64,000 nt of DNA from Verrucomicrobiota bacterium (GTDB lineage Bacteria; Verrucomicrobiota; Verrucomicrobiia; Limisphaerales; PALSA-1396), in assembly GCA_016200005.1 (NCBI GenBank), contig JACQFP010000022.1, forward strand, positions 1 to 64,000, read 5' to 3'. The notes under the pieces were generated by a model that saw only the letters and a list, made by a program, of their open reading frames with translations, made no database searches and was not told where the DNA came from. This document shows, piece after piece, positions 35,097 to 43,291 of the stretch. Both the position numbers and the translations under genes were made by a program. Positions within the stretch are counted from its first letter, which is position 1. The number at the start of each line of letters is the position of its first letter.

Positions 35097-35753
35097 ATGA
35101 ATTGGCGCCATCTCCGTCATGTTCCCTGGCTTGACACCCGGGCGCGGTTTGTCGCGCGCACGCCGGGGGGAGGGGCTTTGCTGGACCTGGGTTCTTCGGA
35201 TGGCGAAACGCTGCGGCACATCGCCGAACTGCGACCCGACTTGCGTTTGTTTGCCGCCGACGTGGCCGGGCGACCAGAAGCCTATGCGCCCGGCTGTGAG
35301 TTTCATCGCGGCGATTTGGAGCGGGAAAAACTGCCATGGCCGGACCGCTCCGTGGAAGCCATCACCTGCATGCATCTGGTCGAGCACTTGGAAAATGTGA
35401 CCCTTTTGATGCAGGAAGCGGCGCGCTTGCTCAAGCCCGGCGGGCGATTCTATATTGAAACGCCGCATCCCAAGTCGCTCACTCTGCCGAGCCTGCGCGG
35501 GAAGGCCGATATCGCATTCACTTTGAATTTCTATGACGACCCGACGCACGTCAAACTCGTCTCAGTCGATGTCCTCGCGCAGGAGGTCCAACGAGTGGGA
35601 CTGGAGGTGGTGGACACGGGAACTTCGCGGAATTGGTTGTTTGCGGTGTCGCACCTGTTCTATATTTTCCTGCCGGCCAGTCGCAGGAAATTTACGGCCC
35701 GGGTTCATTGGCTTGGCTGGTCGGCTTACTTGATTGCCCAACGCCCATCGTGA
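35097..35753 (+). CDS. Class I SAM-dependent methyltransferase
   Basis: A 218-residue protein. Motif I is ALLDLGSSDGETLRHIAELR, then LFAADVAGRPEA, with the type-11 signature ITCMHLVEHLENVTLLMQEA and KPGGRFYIETPHPKSL. The C-terminal part (FAVSHLFYIFLPASRRKF) is hydrophobic. It overlaps the start of the next gene by four bases (GTGA), so it is translationally coupled to the GT9-GT4 fusion and may methylate the sugar that enzyme adds. The ATG at 35097 is preferred over a GTG six codons upstream. Confidence 0.82.
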   Translation: MNWRHLRHVPWLDTRARFVARTPGGGALLDLGSSDGETLRHIAELRPDLRLFAADVAGRPEAYAPGCEFHRGDLEREKLPWPDRSVEAITCMHLVEHLENVTLLMQEAARLLKPGGRFYIETPHPKSLTLPSLRGKADIAFTLNFYDDPTHVKLVSVDVLAQEVQRVGLEVVDTGTSRNWLFAVSHLFYIFLPASRRKFTARVHWLGWSAYLIAQRPS

Positions 35754-37963
35754 AACCGAAGCTATTAGTCGTGGAACTGTGGGGCGTCGGTGATCTGGCC
35801 ATCGCCACGCCATTTCTGCGCGCCGCGTGCGAGAAATACGACGTGACGGTGCTGGCCAAACCGTACGCGCATGATTTGCAGAAACGTTTCTGGCCGGGCG
35901 TGCGAGTCATCTCCTTCGTCGCGCCGTGGACGGCGTTCAAACATAAATACCGTCTATTCGCCTGGCCCTGGCTGGAAATTCTGCGGTTGGGTCGCACGCT
36001 GGTGCGGGAGCGGTTTGATGTCGGGCTGTCCGCCCGCTGGGACCCGCGCGACCACCTGCTGCTGGTGCTGGCCCGGGTGCGGCGACGCATCGGATTCTCG
36101 CGGGCGTGGAGCCGGATTTTTTTGAATCAGCCCGCGGAGCGACCGGCTCCCAAGGCCCACCGTTACGAATACTGGCACGCCCTGGCCAACGCGTTGGATC
36201 TCGAAGTGCCCCAACGGCAGAACATTCCCATGCCGCCCGCCCGGCAGGGTTACCTCCTGGTGCACACAGGCGCCGCTCAACCCGTGCGGGTGTGGCCGTT
36301 GGAGCGATTTCGCAATCTGACGCTTCGGTTGCGCGAGCGCGGTTTTGCCGTGCAAGTGGCGTGCGATGTGAACCAACGCGAGTGGTGGCTCGCCGTGGGC
36401 GAGACAAATATTGCCACGCCCGAGACGGTCACGGAGCTGCTCAACCTGACCGATGCCGCCGGGGCGTTCATTGGGAACGATTCCGGCCCCGGCCATCTGG
36501 CCGCCTTCAACGGCGTGCCGACCTTTACGGTTTTTGGCCCGCAATTGCCCGAATGGTTTGCGCCGCTCCACCCGGCCTCCGAGTGGTGCGAGGGGCGGCC
36601 TTGTGTTCACAAGCCCTGTTCGGACTACTGCCAGTTTCCCGTGCCCCACTGCCTCTGGGATTTGAGCGAGCAATCCGTCCGGCCTCGAATCGATGAATTT
36701 GTTGCGCGGCATCGCGGTTCGTTACAACGGGAGTCGGCCCCCATCGAGCACATACGCTGGGTCGAGCCCGAAACTCCTCAGCCGGTGCCGGCGGGTGAGC
36801 CACTTCGCGTGCTGCACGTTCACAACAGCGCGGACATTTATGGCGCGAGCCGATCGCTCGTGCGGTTGATCAAGACGATTGATCGCCGCCGGTTCAAGCC
36901 GTTGGTGGTCGTGCCGGAAGAGGGTCTGTTGAAAGCGATGATTGAGGCTCAGGGTGTCGAGGTGCTGGTGCATCCCAGGTTGAGCATCGTCACGCGGCAG
37001 GTGTTTGGTTCCTGGCGGATTGTGCCCTTCCTGCTGAACTATCCTCTGTCCGTGCTGTATTTGTGGCGGTTGATCCGACGGCGTGGCATTGATCTGGTGC
37101 ACACGAACACGGGCGTGGTTCTCTCGCCGGCGCTGGCGGCCCGGCTCGCGGGTGTGCCGCACATGTGGCATGTGCGCGACTGGTTCCAGGAATTTCGAAA
37201 CGTCTGGCCCGCCTTCTCGTGGTATGTCCGGACCCTCTCGCAGAAAGTCATTGCCGTTTCCCATGCGGTGGCGGGTCAGTTTGAACCGCGCGACAACGTG
37301 GTGGTGATCCATAATGGATTTTCGCTGGAAGAATTCCAGGTGCCGCGAGAACGGCTGCGGGGAGAATTCCGCGCCCGCTACGGATTGGATGGAGAATTTG
37401 TGGTGGGATGTGTGGGGCGCATCAAGCTGGTGCGCAAAGGGCAGGAGGTGTTGGTGCGGGCGACGGCCCTGTTGAAAAAGCGTGGGCTGGACATCAAGGC
37501 CTTGATTGTCGGCGCGCCGTTTCCGGGCAACGAATCGCACCTGACGCAACTTCAAGAACTGGTTGGCGAACTTGGAATCGCGGATCGGGTGGTGTTCACG
37601 GGCGAACTGGCGGATGCCCGCGCGGCCTATGCCGCCATGGATGTGTACGCGATGACTTCGGCGCAACCCGAACCGTTCGGTGGCGTGGTGATGGAGGCGA
37701 TGTCCATGGGACTGCCCGTCATCGCGACGAACATCGGCGGTTCGCTGGATCAGGTGGTGGGCGGCGTGACCGGGGAGTTTGTTCCGCCGGATGACGCGAC
37801 CTCGCTGGCGGATGGCATTGAGCGAATGATGCGGAAGCCGGAATTGCGCCAGCAGATGGGGAGCGCCGCGAGGGAACGGATTGCCAGCCAGTTCTCGCTC
37901 CCGGAGATGGTCCACAAGATCGAGCACTTGTTCGAGGAGTCGGCAGCGGTGCGCAAAAACTAA
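35750..37963 (+). CDS. GT9-GT4 fusion glycosyltransferase
   Basis: About 737 residues. Residues 1-330 resemble heptosyltransferase-type family 9: VVELWGVGDLAIATPFLRAA at the start and GAFIGNDSGPGHLAAFNGVPTFTVFG, the donor-site signature of that family. After a linker of about 20 residues, residue 353 begins a second GT-B enzyme (LRVLHVHNSADIYGASRSLV) with the family-4 donor motif SAQPEPFGGVVMEAMSMGLPVIATNIGG. The two catalytic units are each of usual length, so this is a fusion of two complete enzymes. A GTG start overlapping the previous stop (GTGA) is preferred. Confidence 0.87.
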   Translation: MKPKLLVVELWGVGDLAIATPFLRAACEKYDVTVLAKPYAHDLQKRFWPGVRVISFVAPWTAFKHKYRLFAWPWLEILRLGRTLVRERFDVGLSARWDPRDHLLLVLARVRRRIGFSRAWSRIFLNQPAERPAPKAHRYEYWHALANALDLEVPQRQNIPMPPARQGYLLVHTGAAQPVRVWPLERFRNLTLRLRERGFAVQVACDVNQREWWLAVGETNIATPETVTELLNLTDAAGAFIGNDSGPGHLAAFNGVPTFTVFGPQLPEWFAPLHPASEWCEGRPCVHKPCSDYCQFPVPHCLWDLSEQSVRPRIDEFVARHRGSLQRESAPIEHIRWVEPETPQPVPAGEPLRVLHVHNSADIYGASRSLVRLIKTIDRRRFKPLVVVPEEGLLKAMIEAQGVEVLVHPRLSIVTRQVFGSWRIVPFLLNYPLSVLYLWRLIRRRGIDLVHTNTGVVLSPALAARLAGVPHMWHVRDWFQEFRNVWPAFSWYVRTLSQKVIAVSHAVAGQFEPRDNVVVIHNGFSLEEFQVPRERLRGEFRARYGLDGEFVVGCVGRIKLVRKGQEVLVRATALLKKRGLDIKALIVGAPFPGNESHLTQLQELVGELGIADRVVFTGELADARAAYAAMDVYAMTSAQPEPFGGVVMEAMSMGLPVIATNIGGSLDQVVGGVTGEFVPPDDATSLADGIERMMRKPELRQQMGSAARERIASQFSLPEMVHKIEHLFEESAAVRKN

Positions 37964-37974
37964 GGCTGCAAAAC

Positions 37975-38997
37975 CTACCGAGCGTCGGTCCTTACCTTGG
38001 TCTTCTCCTTGTCGTAATCGTAAAACGGTTCTCTGAACAGATACAGCAACCAATGCGCAAACCCTGCCAGCGGCGAACGATAACCCAGCCACGCGAGGAA
38101 CGAACTGTTGAAACACACCAGGCCGGGCATGTCCGTCAATGCCCGTTGAAGATGGAATTTCTCTTTCAAGAATTTCCCCCAATCAGAACGCAGCCGGATG
38201 TCCTTGAACTCGGACCACCAGCCCCGTTCCCGGAAGTGATTGAGGTATTTGACTTCCCGTTCGTCAATCTGCATCAGCCGGCAGCACACGCGGTCGGCGG
38301 CCACGAGATCATTGGCGACAAGCAGCCAGTTCAATTCCACCGGGTCGCCCAGCATGGGGCCGCTGCGATTTAGTCCGTACTTGCCATCGACAATCGAGTG
38401 GGCGCGGGGCAGGCGGCGATTCAGTTCATACATCACCTCCGCGAAGTAAGGGTGCAGCTTGAGTCGCTCGGCGGGTTCCTGAATGCATCCCCACTGGTTC
38501 TTGATGGACATCGAGACCAGCGTGTTCATGTGGATCTTCGGCACGGGCAGCGTGATGACCGCACCGACCTCGTGGAGCAGCAATTTCGGCACGGGCACGC
38601 GCAATCGGCGGAAACCCGCCCGCACTTCCAGCCATTCCGGCTCGGTGAAACTCAGATTGACCAGCCGCGCACCGGTCTCCTGCGCCAGTTTATCAATGCC
38701 CATCCCTTTGAAAACTTCGTCAATGGAAAAGCGGTTGTAGCCGCCGCTGTCCGCTTCGCCAATGATGACGGGATAACCTTTGCCGATCAGCAGCGTGGTG
38801 ACGGTCTTAAGACATTCGAAAGACGTCATCACCCCCGGGCGATAAACCGGAAACGTCAGATTTGGTTTCAGGAAAACCGGAGCACCCGTGGGCACCTGAT
38901 CAAAGAAGCCCGTTTCTCGAAGCCCATCCTCAATCGTGCGCGGGTATCCGGCGCTGAGATCGTGGAGTGAAACTATGGGTGTGGCAGCCACGGGCAC
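37975..38997 (-). CDS. DUF362 domain protein
   Basis: A 340-residue protein starting MPVAATPIVSLHDLSAGYPR. It carries DUF362 features such as LKPNLTFPVYRPGVMTSFEC, GEADSGGYNRFSIDEVFKGM and PVPKIHMNTLVSMSIKNQWG. DUF362 proteins have an unknown biochemical role; some carry ferredoxin-type clusters, but no CxxCxxC motif is seen here. The 3' end converges on the GT9-GT4 fusion gene with 11 bases between stops. The first 131 codons and the upstream 30 bases are duplicated at 40122-40545. Confidence 0.85.
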   Translation of the reverse strand: MPVAATPIVSLHDLSAGYPRTIEDGLRETGFFDQVPTGAPVFLKPNLTFPVYRPGVMTSFECLKTVTTLLIGKGYPVIIGEADSGGYNRFSIDEVFKGMGIDKLAQETGARLVNLSFTEPEWLEVRAGFRRLRVPVPKLLLHEVGAVITLPVPKIHMNTLVSMSIKNQWGCIQEPAERLKLHPYFAEVMYELNRRLPRAHSIVDGKYGLNRSGPMLGDPVELNWLLVANDLVAADRVCCRLMQIDEREVKYLNHFRERGWWSEFKDIRLRSDWGKFLKEKFHLQRALTDMPGLVCFNSSFLAWLGYRSPLAGFAHWLLYLFREPFYDYDKEKTKVRTDAR

Positions 38998-39029
38998 GTT
39001 GTACCGAGAAATTCATGAAATGTCAACGA
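38606..39029. repeat. 424-bp direct duplication, copy A (in intact DUF362 gene)
   Basis: Copy A of a 424-bp segment repeated at 40122-40545 in the same orientation without any insertion or deletion. I counted about 29 differences by eye, giving about 93% identity. It covers the first 131 codons of the DUF362 gene and about 30 bases before the start. Confidence 0.9.
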
Positions 39030-39054
39030 TGGGCAGCGGCTGTGCTCCCCGGAA

Positions 39055-39130
39055 GTCTCACGCAAAGGCGCCAAGATGCCAAGGCGCAGGGAAAACTGGA
39101 GAGTTTCTCTGCGTCTCAGCGACGCCTATC
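39055..39130. repeat. Short-word repeat: CACGCAAAGGCGCCAAG and CTCTGCGTCTCAGCG
   Basis: Left CACGCAAAGGCGCCAAGATG (39060-39079) and right TTTCTCTGCGTCTCAGCG (39104-39121) form a loose inverted repeat. Words of this sort are frequent in non-coding DNA of several phyla. Confidence 0.5.
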
Positions 39131-39215
39131 ATGCCGAAGCCAGACGAAGGCGGATGACGACTTGCGGTTATTGCGCCAGACTTGCCAATCAATTGAAACC
39201 AAATAACCTGCCGCC

Positions 39216-39476
39216 ATGCCTGAACTGAGCAGATTCTATGGCATCATCATTCGCATGTTTTACGGCGACCATGCGCCGCCACATTTTCATGCCGTCTATC
39301 ATGGCGAGCAAGTTCAGATCAATATCGAAACCCTAATGGTCATGAATGGCTCAATGCGACGGCGGGCGCTGGTGCTAGTGCTGGAATGGGCCGCGTTGCA
39401 CCGGGACGAACTCCGTCAGGCTTGGGAGCAGGCCAGCCATAATCAAGAGCCTTCCAAAATCCAGCCTTTGGACTAG
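39216..39476 (+). CDS. DUF4160 domain protein
   Basis: An 86-residue protein, MPELSRFYGIIIRMFYGDHA followed by PPHFHAVYHGEQVQINIETL, exactly the DUF4160 pattern. It is followed after nine bases by a DUF2442 gene. This two-gene arrangement is widespread and is usually discussed as a toxin-antitoxin-like pair, but roles have not been assigned here from sequence. The pair sits between the two copies of a 424-bp duplication, so recombination between those copies would remove it. Confidence 0.88.
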   Translation: MPELSRFYGIIIRMFYGDHAPPHFHAVYHGEQVQINIETLMVMNGSMRRRALVLVLEWAALHRDELRQAWEQASHNQEPSKIQPLD

Positions 39477-39485
39477 AATAAGAGC

Positions 39486-39785
39486 ATGGTTCGGATTGAA
39501 ACAGCGCAACCGCTCACCGGCTATCGTTTGAAAGTCCGGTTCAACGATGGTCTCGAAGGGATTTATCCGGTCGAGCCGGAGCGACGCGGCGGGGTGTTCC
39601 TGAAATTGCTGGAGGCAAAAACCTTCAACGCCGTCACCATCAACCCCGACTTCGGCTGTGTGGAATGGCCCGGCGGCATTGATCTTTGCCCGGACACGAT
39701 GCATCAGGCCATGACCGGTTCAGCCGCGGAAGTGGAACGACCTTCACCGATGGCTTTGCGCGAAAACTCAAAAAGGAAACCGTAA
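39486..39785 (+). CDS. DUF2442 domain protein
   Basis: A 99-residue protein with YRLKVRFNDGLEGIYPVEPE and FGCVEWPGGIDLCPDTMHQA, the two conserved blocks of DUF2442 (a small beta-rich domain). The last 25 residues (AAEVERPSPMALRENSKRKP) look like a variable tail. It is the partner of the DUF4160 gene nine bases upstream, and the two are presumably cotranscribed. The function of the pair is unproven; a toxin-antitoxin-like role is a common suggestion for it. Confidence 0.88.
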   Translation: MVRIETAQPLTGYRLKVRFNDGLEGIYPVEPERRGGVFLKLLEAKTFNAVTINPDFGCVEWPGGIDLCPDTMHQAMTGSAAEVERPSPMALRENSKRKP

Positions 39786-40121
39786 GCAAACAAGCCGCGG
39801 CGCCGTAGGTGCGGAATCTTTGTAGCCTGCAAATCCCATTTGCTGAAAGCTCCGTTCAGGAGCGGCATATTCCCGATGTCGCTCCGACGGAGCTTGTGAT
39901 TTTTTGTAGCCGGATGATCTACAAATATGTCGCGCCGGCGGCGATGCGAAATGAAATGACGGGGCGCGTCAGTCCTCTGCCCGCCGGGCGGCCGCAGACC
40001 AAAGACGGGGCGCATCCCGCAAGCGCGCGCAAGCGCGGGACGCCCTGCCAACCTCCGGGCGGATTTTTTCAAGGCAACTTGTCGCGCCAAACTCTGATGG
40101 AAGCGGAACGCGGAGGGGCTG
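39786..40121. other. Repeat-bearing gap between DUF2442 and the duplicated segment
   Basis: No gene. It has AGCTCCGTTCAGGAGCGGCA and GTCGCTCCGACGGAGCTT (39847-39894) forming a hairpin pair and an inverted repeat around 40008-40045 (GCATCCCGCAAGCGCG / CGCAAGCGCGGGACGC). The stretch also supplies the meaningless end of the truncated DUF362 copy. Confidence 0.6.
39847..39894. repeat. Hairpin repeat with GCTCCG arms
   Basis: AGCTCCGTTCAGGAGCGGCA (39848-39867) and GTCGCTCCGACGGAGCTT (39878-39895) fold as paired hairpins. Similar elements are widely scattered in verrucomicrobial and planctomycete genomes, as far as I recall. Confidence 0.6.
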
Positions 40122-40513
40122 CGGCGGAAACCCGCCCGCACTTCCAGCCACTCCGGTTCGGTGAAACTCAGATTGACCAGTCGCGCGCCGGTCTCCTGCG
40201 CCAGTTTATCAATGCCCATCCCTTTGAAAACTTCGTCGATGGAAAAGCGGTTGTAACCGCCGCTGTCCGCTTCGCCGATGATGACGGGATAACCCTTGCC
40301 GATCAGCAGCGTGGTGACCGCCTTGAGACATTCGAACGAGGTCATCACGCCCGGGCGATAAACCGGAAACGTCAGATTCGGTTTCAGAAAAACGGGAGCG
40401 CCCGCGGGCAGCTGATCAAAGAAGCCCGTTTCTCGAAGACCATCTTCAATCGTTTGCGGGTAGCCGGCGTTGAGATCGTGGAGTGAAACTATTGGTGTGG
40501 CAGCCACGGGCAC
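40122..40513 (-). pseudogene. Truncated DUF362 gene copy (first 131 codons)
   Basis: Copy B encodes MPVAATPIVSLHDLNAGYPQ and continues in step with the intact gene (37975-38997) to EWLEVRAGFRR, then runs into unrelated repeat DNA. Only five residues differ from copy A over 131 although about 26 bases differ in this part, so most changes are silent. The copy therefore evolved as a working protein-coding sequence until it lost its 3' half. It cannot make the full protein now. Confidence 0.88.
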
Positions 40514-40545
40514 GTTGTACTGAGAGATTCATGAAATGTCAACGA
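40122..40545. repeat. 424-bp direct duplication, copy B
   Basis: Copy B of the 424-bp segment (see 38606-39029). The two copies flank about 1.1 kb with the DUF4160/DUF2442 pair. Confidence 0.9.
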
Positions 40546-40680
40546 CCGGCGTCTGGCAGTGTGCTGATCGGGCGGCAGAACCGTTTTGAAGTAACACTCA
40601 AATCAACTCCGTCTGCTTCCCCGGTTTTACGGCCTGATTGTAGTTGTCAAGGAGGGACGTTTGCGGGAGTTTCGAGCAGT

Positions 40681-41802
40681 ATGGCAAGCGAAACACCAAC
40701 GACGCCAGAACCCAAGTTTGAACCTCAGAAATTGTTGAGTGAGGTGACGAAATACACAGTGCTTGCGGCGTTCGTTTTGTATTCAATTGGCTTCTTGGTT
40801 TGGCAATCGTATCTCTCGCAGTACGGGGTAACAGCAATTGGGTTTCTAAAGGCGGAATACATTTCAGCAGCCTTCTGTTACCTGTTTGTTCTGATAACAC
40901 TGGGCGGTCCTACGGCAGTCTTCTGTGATCGGTGGAGAACTTGGCGTCAAGGGAAAGGGGATGACAAGACGATTGAAATTCTTGCAGGATTTTGGTTTTT
41001 GCTCGTTTTCAGACTGATATATGTATTTTTCCCGGATACATCACGGGTGAATCCGTCGTTCTCAGTTACGACCTGGGTCATTGTGCTTATGGTCGGTTTT
41101 TTAGTCTGCTATGTCGTGTGCGCTATTTGGTGGAGAAACTCAAAATTCACCACGATGCTGCGACCCTCTGATTTTAGCATCGCGGTATTCTGTTTAGTCA
41201 CGGTCAGTGCTTTGCTCTACGACAAAGGTTTATACAACGCATTTGTTTTTTGGACTATGTTGCTTTACTGGGTAGTCTTCTACATGCTGAGCGGGAATCT
41301 TCGGGATGCGTGGGCAAATTCAACTTTTATGGTGCGAATCCTTTTGGTGAGTCTCATTTTACTTGTTTTGATTTCTAATGTTCAACTTTTTGGAACTTCA
41401 GTCTTTGGTCTGATTCCAAGACAGGTAGGAGGCGGGAAGCCGGAAACGGCGTTTATCAGGCTCTCGCCGGAACATTCAGATATAGCTACTCCACTCAATC
41501 TCGTGAACACGAACAATGTCGCGGTCTCAAACAATCTTTTCGGCCCGGTCTCAATCTTGTTGCGGTCTGAGAAGGAAATTATTTTTGTGAATTACGCAGA
41601 ACTAAACCGGACAGAGAGCGTAACCAACGTAGTGACAAATATTCTGGTTAACGTGATTACCAATGTGACAACGAACGAGGTAGCAACTTACGAAACAAAT
41701 TCCATTCACACTTTGAAGACAAACGTTGTAAAGAATCCGACCAAGGCAACCGCAAAGCAACTCCGTGCAGACTTGGTTGACGCAATCATCTTCACGCCTT
41801 GA
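40681..41802 (+). CDS. Membrane protein of unknown function, lower GC than surroundings
   Basis: I do not recognise the family. The 373-residue protein has a short polar start (MASETPTTPEPKFEPQKLL), about eight membrane helices (first YTVLAAFVLYSIGFLVWQSY) and a soluble C-terminal domain of about 130 residues. The latter contains a Val/Thr/Asn-rich stretch, TNVVTNILVNVITNVTTNEV, and ends LRADLVDAIIFTP. The DNA is visibly richer in A and T than its neighbours, which points to recent acquisition. It directly follows the truncated DUF362 copy and converges on the CapK gene. Confidence 0.7.
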   Translation: MASETPTTPEPKFEPQKLLSEVTKYTVLAAFVLYSIGFLVWQSYLSQYGVTAIGFLKAEYISAAFCYLFVLITLGGPTAVFCDRWRTWRQGKGDDKTIEILAGFWFLLVFRLIYVFFPDTSRVNPSFSVTTWVIVLMVGFLVCYVVCAIWWRNSKFTTMLRPSDFSIAVFCLVTVSALLYDKGLYNAFVFWTMLLYWVVFYMLSGNLRDAWANSTFMVRILLVSLILLVLISNVQLFGTSVFGLIPRQVGGGKPETAFIRLSPEHSDIATPLNLVNTNNVAVSNNLFGPVSILLRSEKEIIFVNYAELNRTESVTNVVTNILVNVITNVTTNEVATYETNSIHTLKTNVVKNPTKATAKQLRADLVDAIIFTP

Positions 41803-41869
41803 CCTTTCTTCATACCCGTCCGAATCAGTGGAGAATCTTGAACTACCCGACCCGGAGTCGCCCTGTTAA

Positions 41870-43291
41870 CTACGGTTTGCGGTAGCTGTTGATGACCCAG
41901 CGCATCTTGCCCGATGCCGTGGTTGGGATTGCGTTCACTGGCTGCATCTCGAATTCGGCCGACCGGCCAAACACGAGTTGAAAGCTTTCCTTGAGTTTAT
42001 GCAGGTTCTCATCGAGTCCTTCCGACTTAACGGCGACGTAACGAAAGATGAATCGCGCGCGCCCGGTCTGTTCAAACTGCCAGTCGCGAATCAATTGGCG
42101 ATTCAAGCTGACGCCTACGAAATGCCGGACGAAGGACGAGGATTGCAGCGTGCCGTCTTCGGTCAACAGCATGTCGTCCTGGCGGCCTTGCAAACTTTCG
42201 AGTCGCGGAAAGGGCGAGCCGCAAGGGCAGGGGGTTGGTGTCGCCCACACGCCGAGGTCGCCCACTTCGTAGCGGATCATCGGGAAGCCCGGGTTGTTCA
42301 GCATCGTGACTAGAATGCGGCCCGGTTTTCCCGGCGGACATTCAACGCCGTTCTCGTCCACGATTTCAAGGAACACGTTGGGCGAGAACACGTGCAGGCC
42401 GGTGTGCTGGGAACATTCGCAAGCCATGTCGCAACATTCGCGCGAACCGAATTTGTCGAACACTTCAGCGGCGAAGGTGGTTTCCAGAATTCGCCGGAAC
42501 TCGGGCGTGACGGTGCCGGCGCAAGCCATGATGGTTTTGAAACTGGGCGGAGAAATATTTTGATCGTGAATAAATGTGGCCAGGCTGACCGCTGCATCGA
42601 CATAGGTCATCAAATGTTGAATCTGCGGGTGCGCATGGATCGTGTCGAGGTGCTGGCGCAATTCGACTTCGCGCGAGCGAAAAGCGTTCATCGGCACTTC
42701 GGCCAGCAAACCGCGCAATATGCATTGTTGAATGCTGGCCTGTTCGCCGAGCAAATCCTGCTCCGAACCCCAGAGGCGAAAGTACGGGGTGCCGAAGGGA
42801 AAACCGCAAAGCCGGGCGGCGTAGAGGCGCGTGGCCCGGCCCCAGTCGCGGGCATTGGCGTCGTGCGCTACGGTCGTCGGCACGCCGGTGGTGCCGCCGG
42901 TCTTGACAATGAGCCAGTCGTAATGGCGGCGCGAAACACTTTCCGGCGAAGTGATTTCACCGCGCAAGGTATCACTCACCAGCCGGCTAAAATGCTCCCG
43001 CAGTTTTGTTCGACTGAGAGTCGGGAATCGGCGCAGCCAACTCTGCACGCTCTCACCTGACCGCCGGAAGAGCGACAGATTGCGATAATATTCCGAATTC
43101 TTCGCTGCGGTGGTAAGAACCAGATCGAGTTTTTGTTCGACAGCTTGATTCAATTGATCGGGCGTCAAGCGCTCCCACGCCAGGAATTCCCGCCACGCGG
43201 ACCAGACGCGCGAGCCGATCGCGGATTGGAGTCCGAAATACAGCGCCCGCCTCAACGGCGCGGGCAGACGGGCGAGCCACTCAACGTTCAA
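41870..43291 (-). CDS. CapK/PaaK-type adenylate-forming enzyme
   Basis: About 473 residues of the phenylacetate-CoA-ligase-like family that includes CapK. The ATP motif is VKTGGTTGVPTTVAHD, then FDKFGSRECCDMACECSQHT and WATPTPCPCGSPFPRLESLQ with GRQDDML, typical of CapK/PaaK proteins. They activate a carboxylic acid as adenylate or CoA thioester; in capsule loci this may modify the glycan. The start is the TTG at 43291: GGAGG lies seven bases before it (43299-43303) and the frame further upstream is inside the neighbour. It overlaps the DUF362 gene by 11 bases, so the two are coupled. Confidence 0.82.
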   Translation of the reverse strand: MNVEWLARLPAPLRRALYFGLQSAIGSRVWSAWREFLAWERLTPDQLNQAVEQKLDLVLTTAAKNSEYYRNLSLFRRSGESVQSWLRRFPTLSRTKLREHFSRLVSDTLRGEITSPESVSRRHYDWLIVKTGGTTGVPTTVAHDANARDWGRATRLYAARLCGFPFGTPYFRLWGSEQDLLGEQASIQQCILRGLLAEVPMNAFRSREVELRQHLDTIHAHPQIQHLMTYVDAAVSLATFIHDQNISPPSFKTIMACAGTVTPEFRRILETTFAAEVFDKFGSRECCDMACECSQHTGLHVFSPNVFLEIVDENGVECPPGKPGRILVTMLNNPGFPMIRYEVGDLGVWATPTPCPCGSPFPRLESLQGRQDDMLLTEDGTLQSSSFVRHFVGVSLNRQLIRDWQFEQTGRARFIFRYVAVKSEGLDENLHKLKESFQLVFGRSAEFEMQPVNAIPTTASGKMRWVINSYRKP

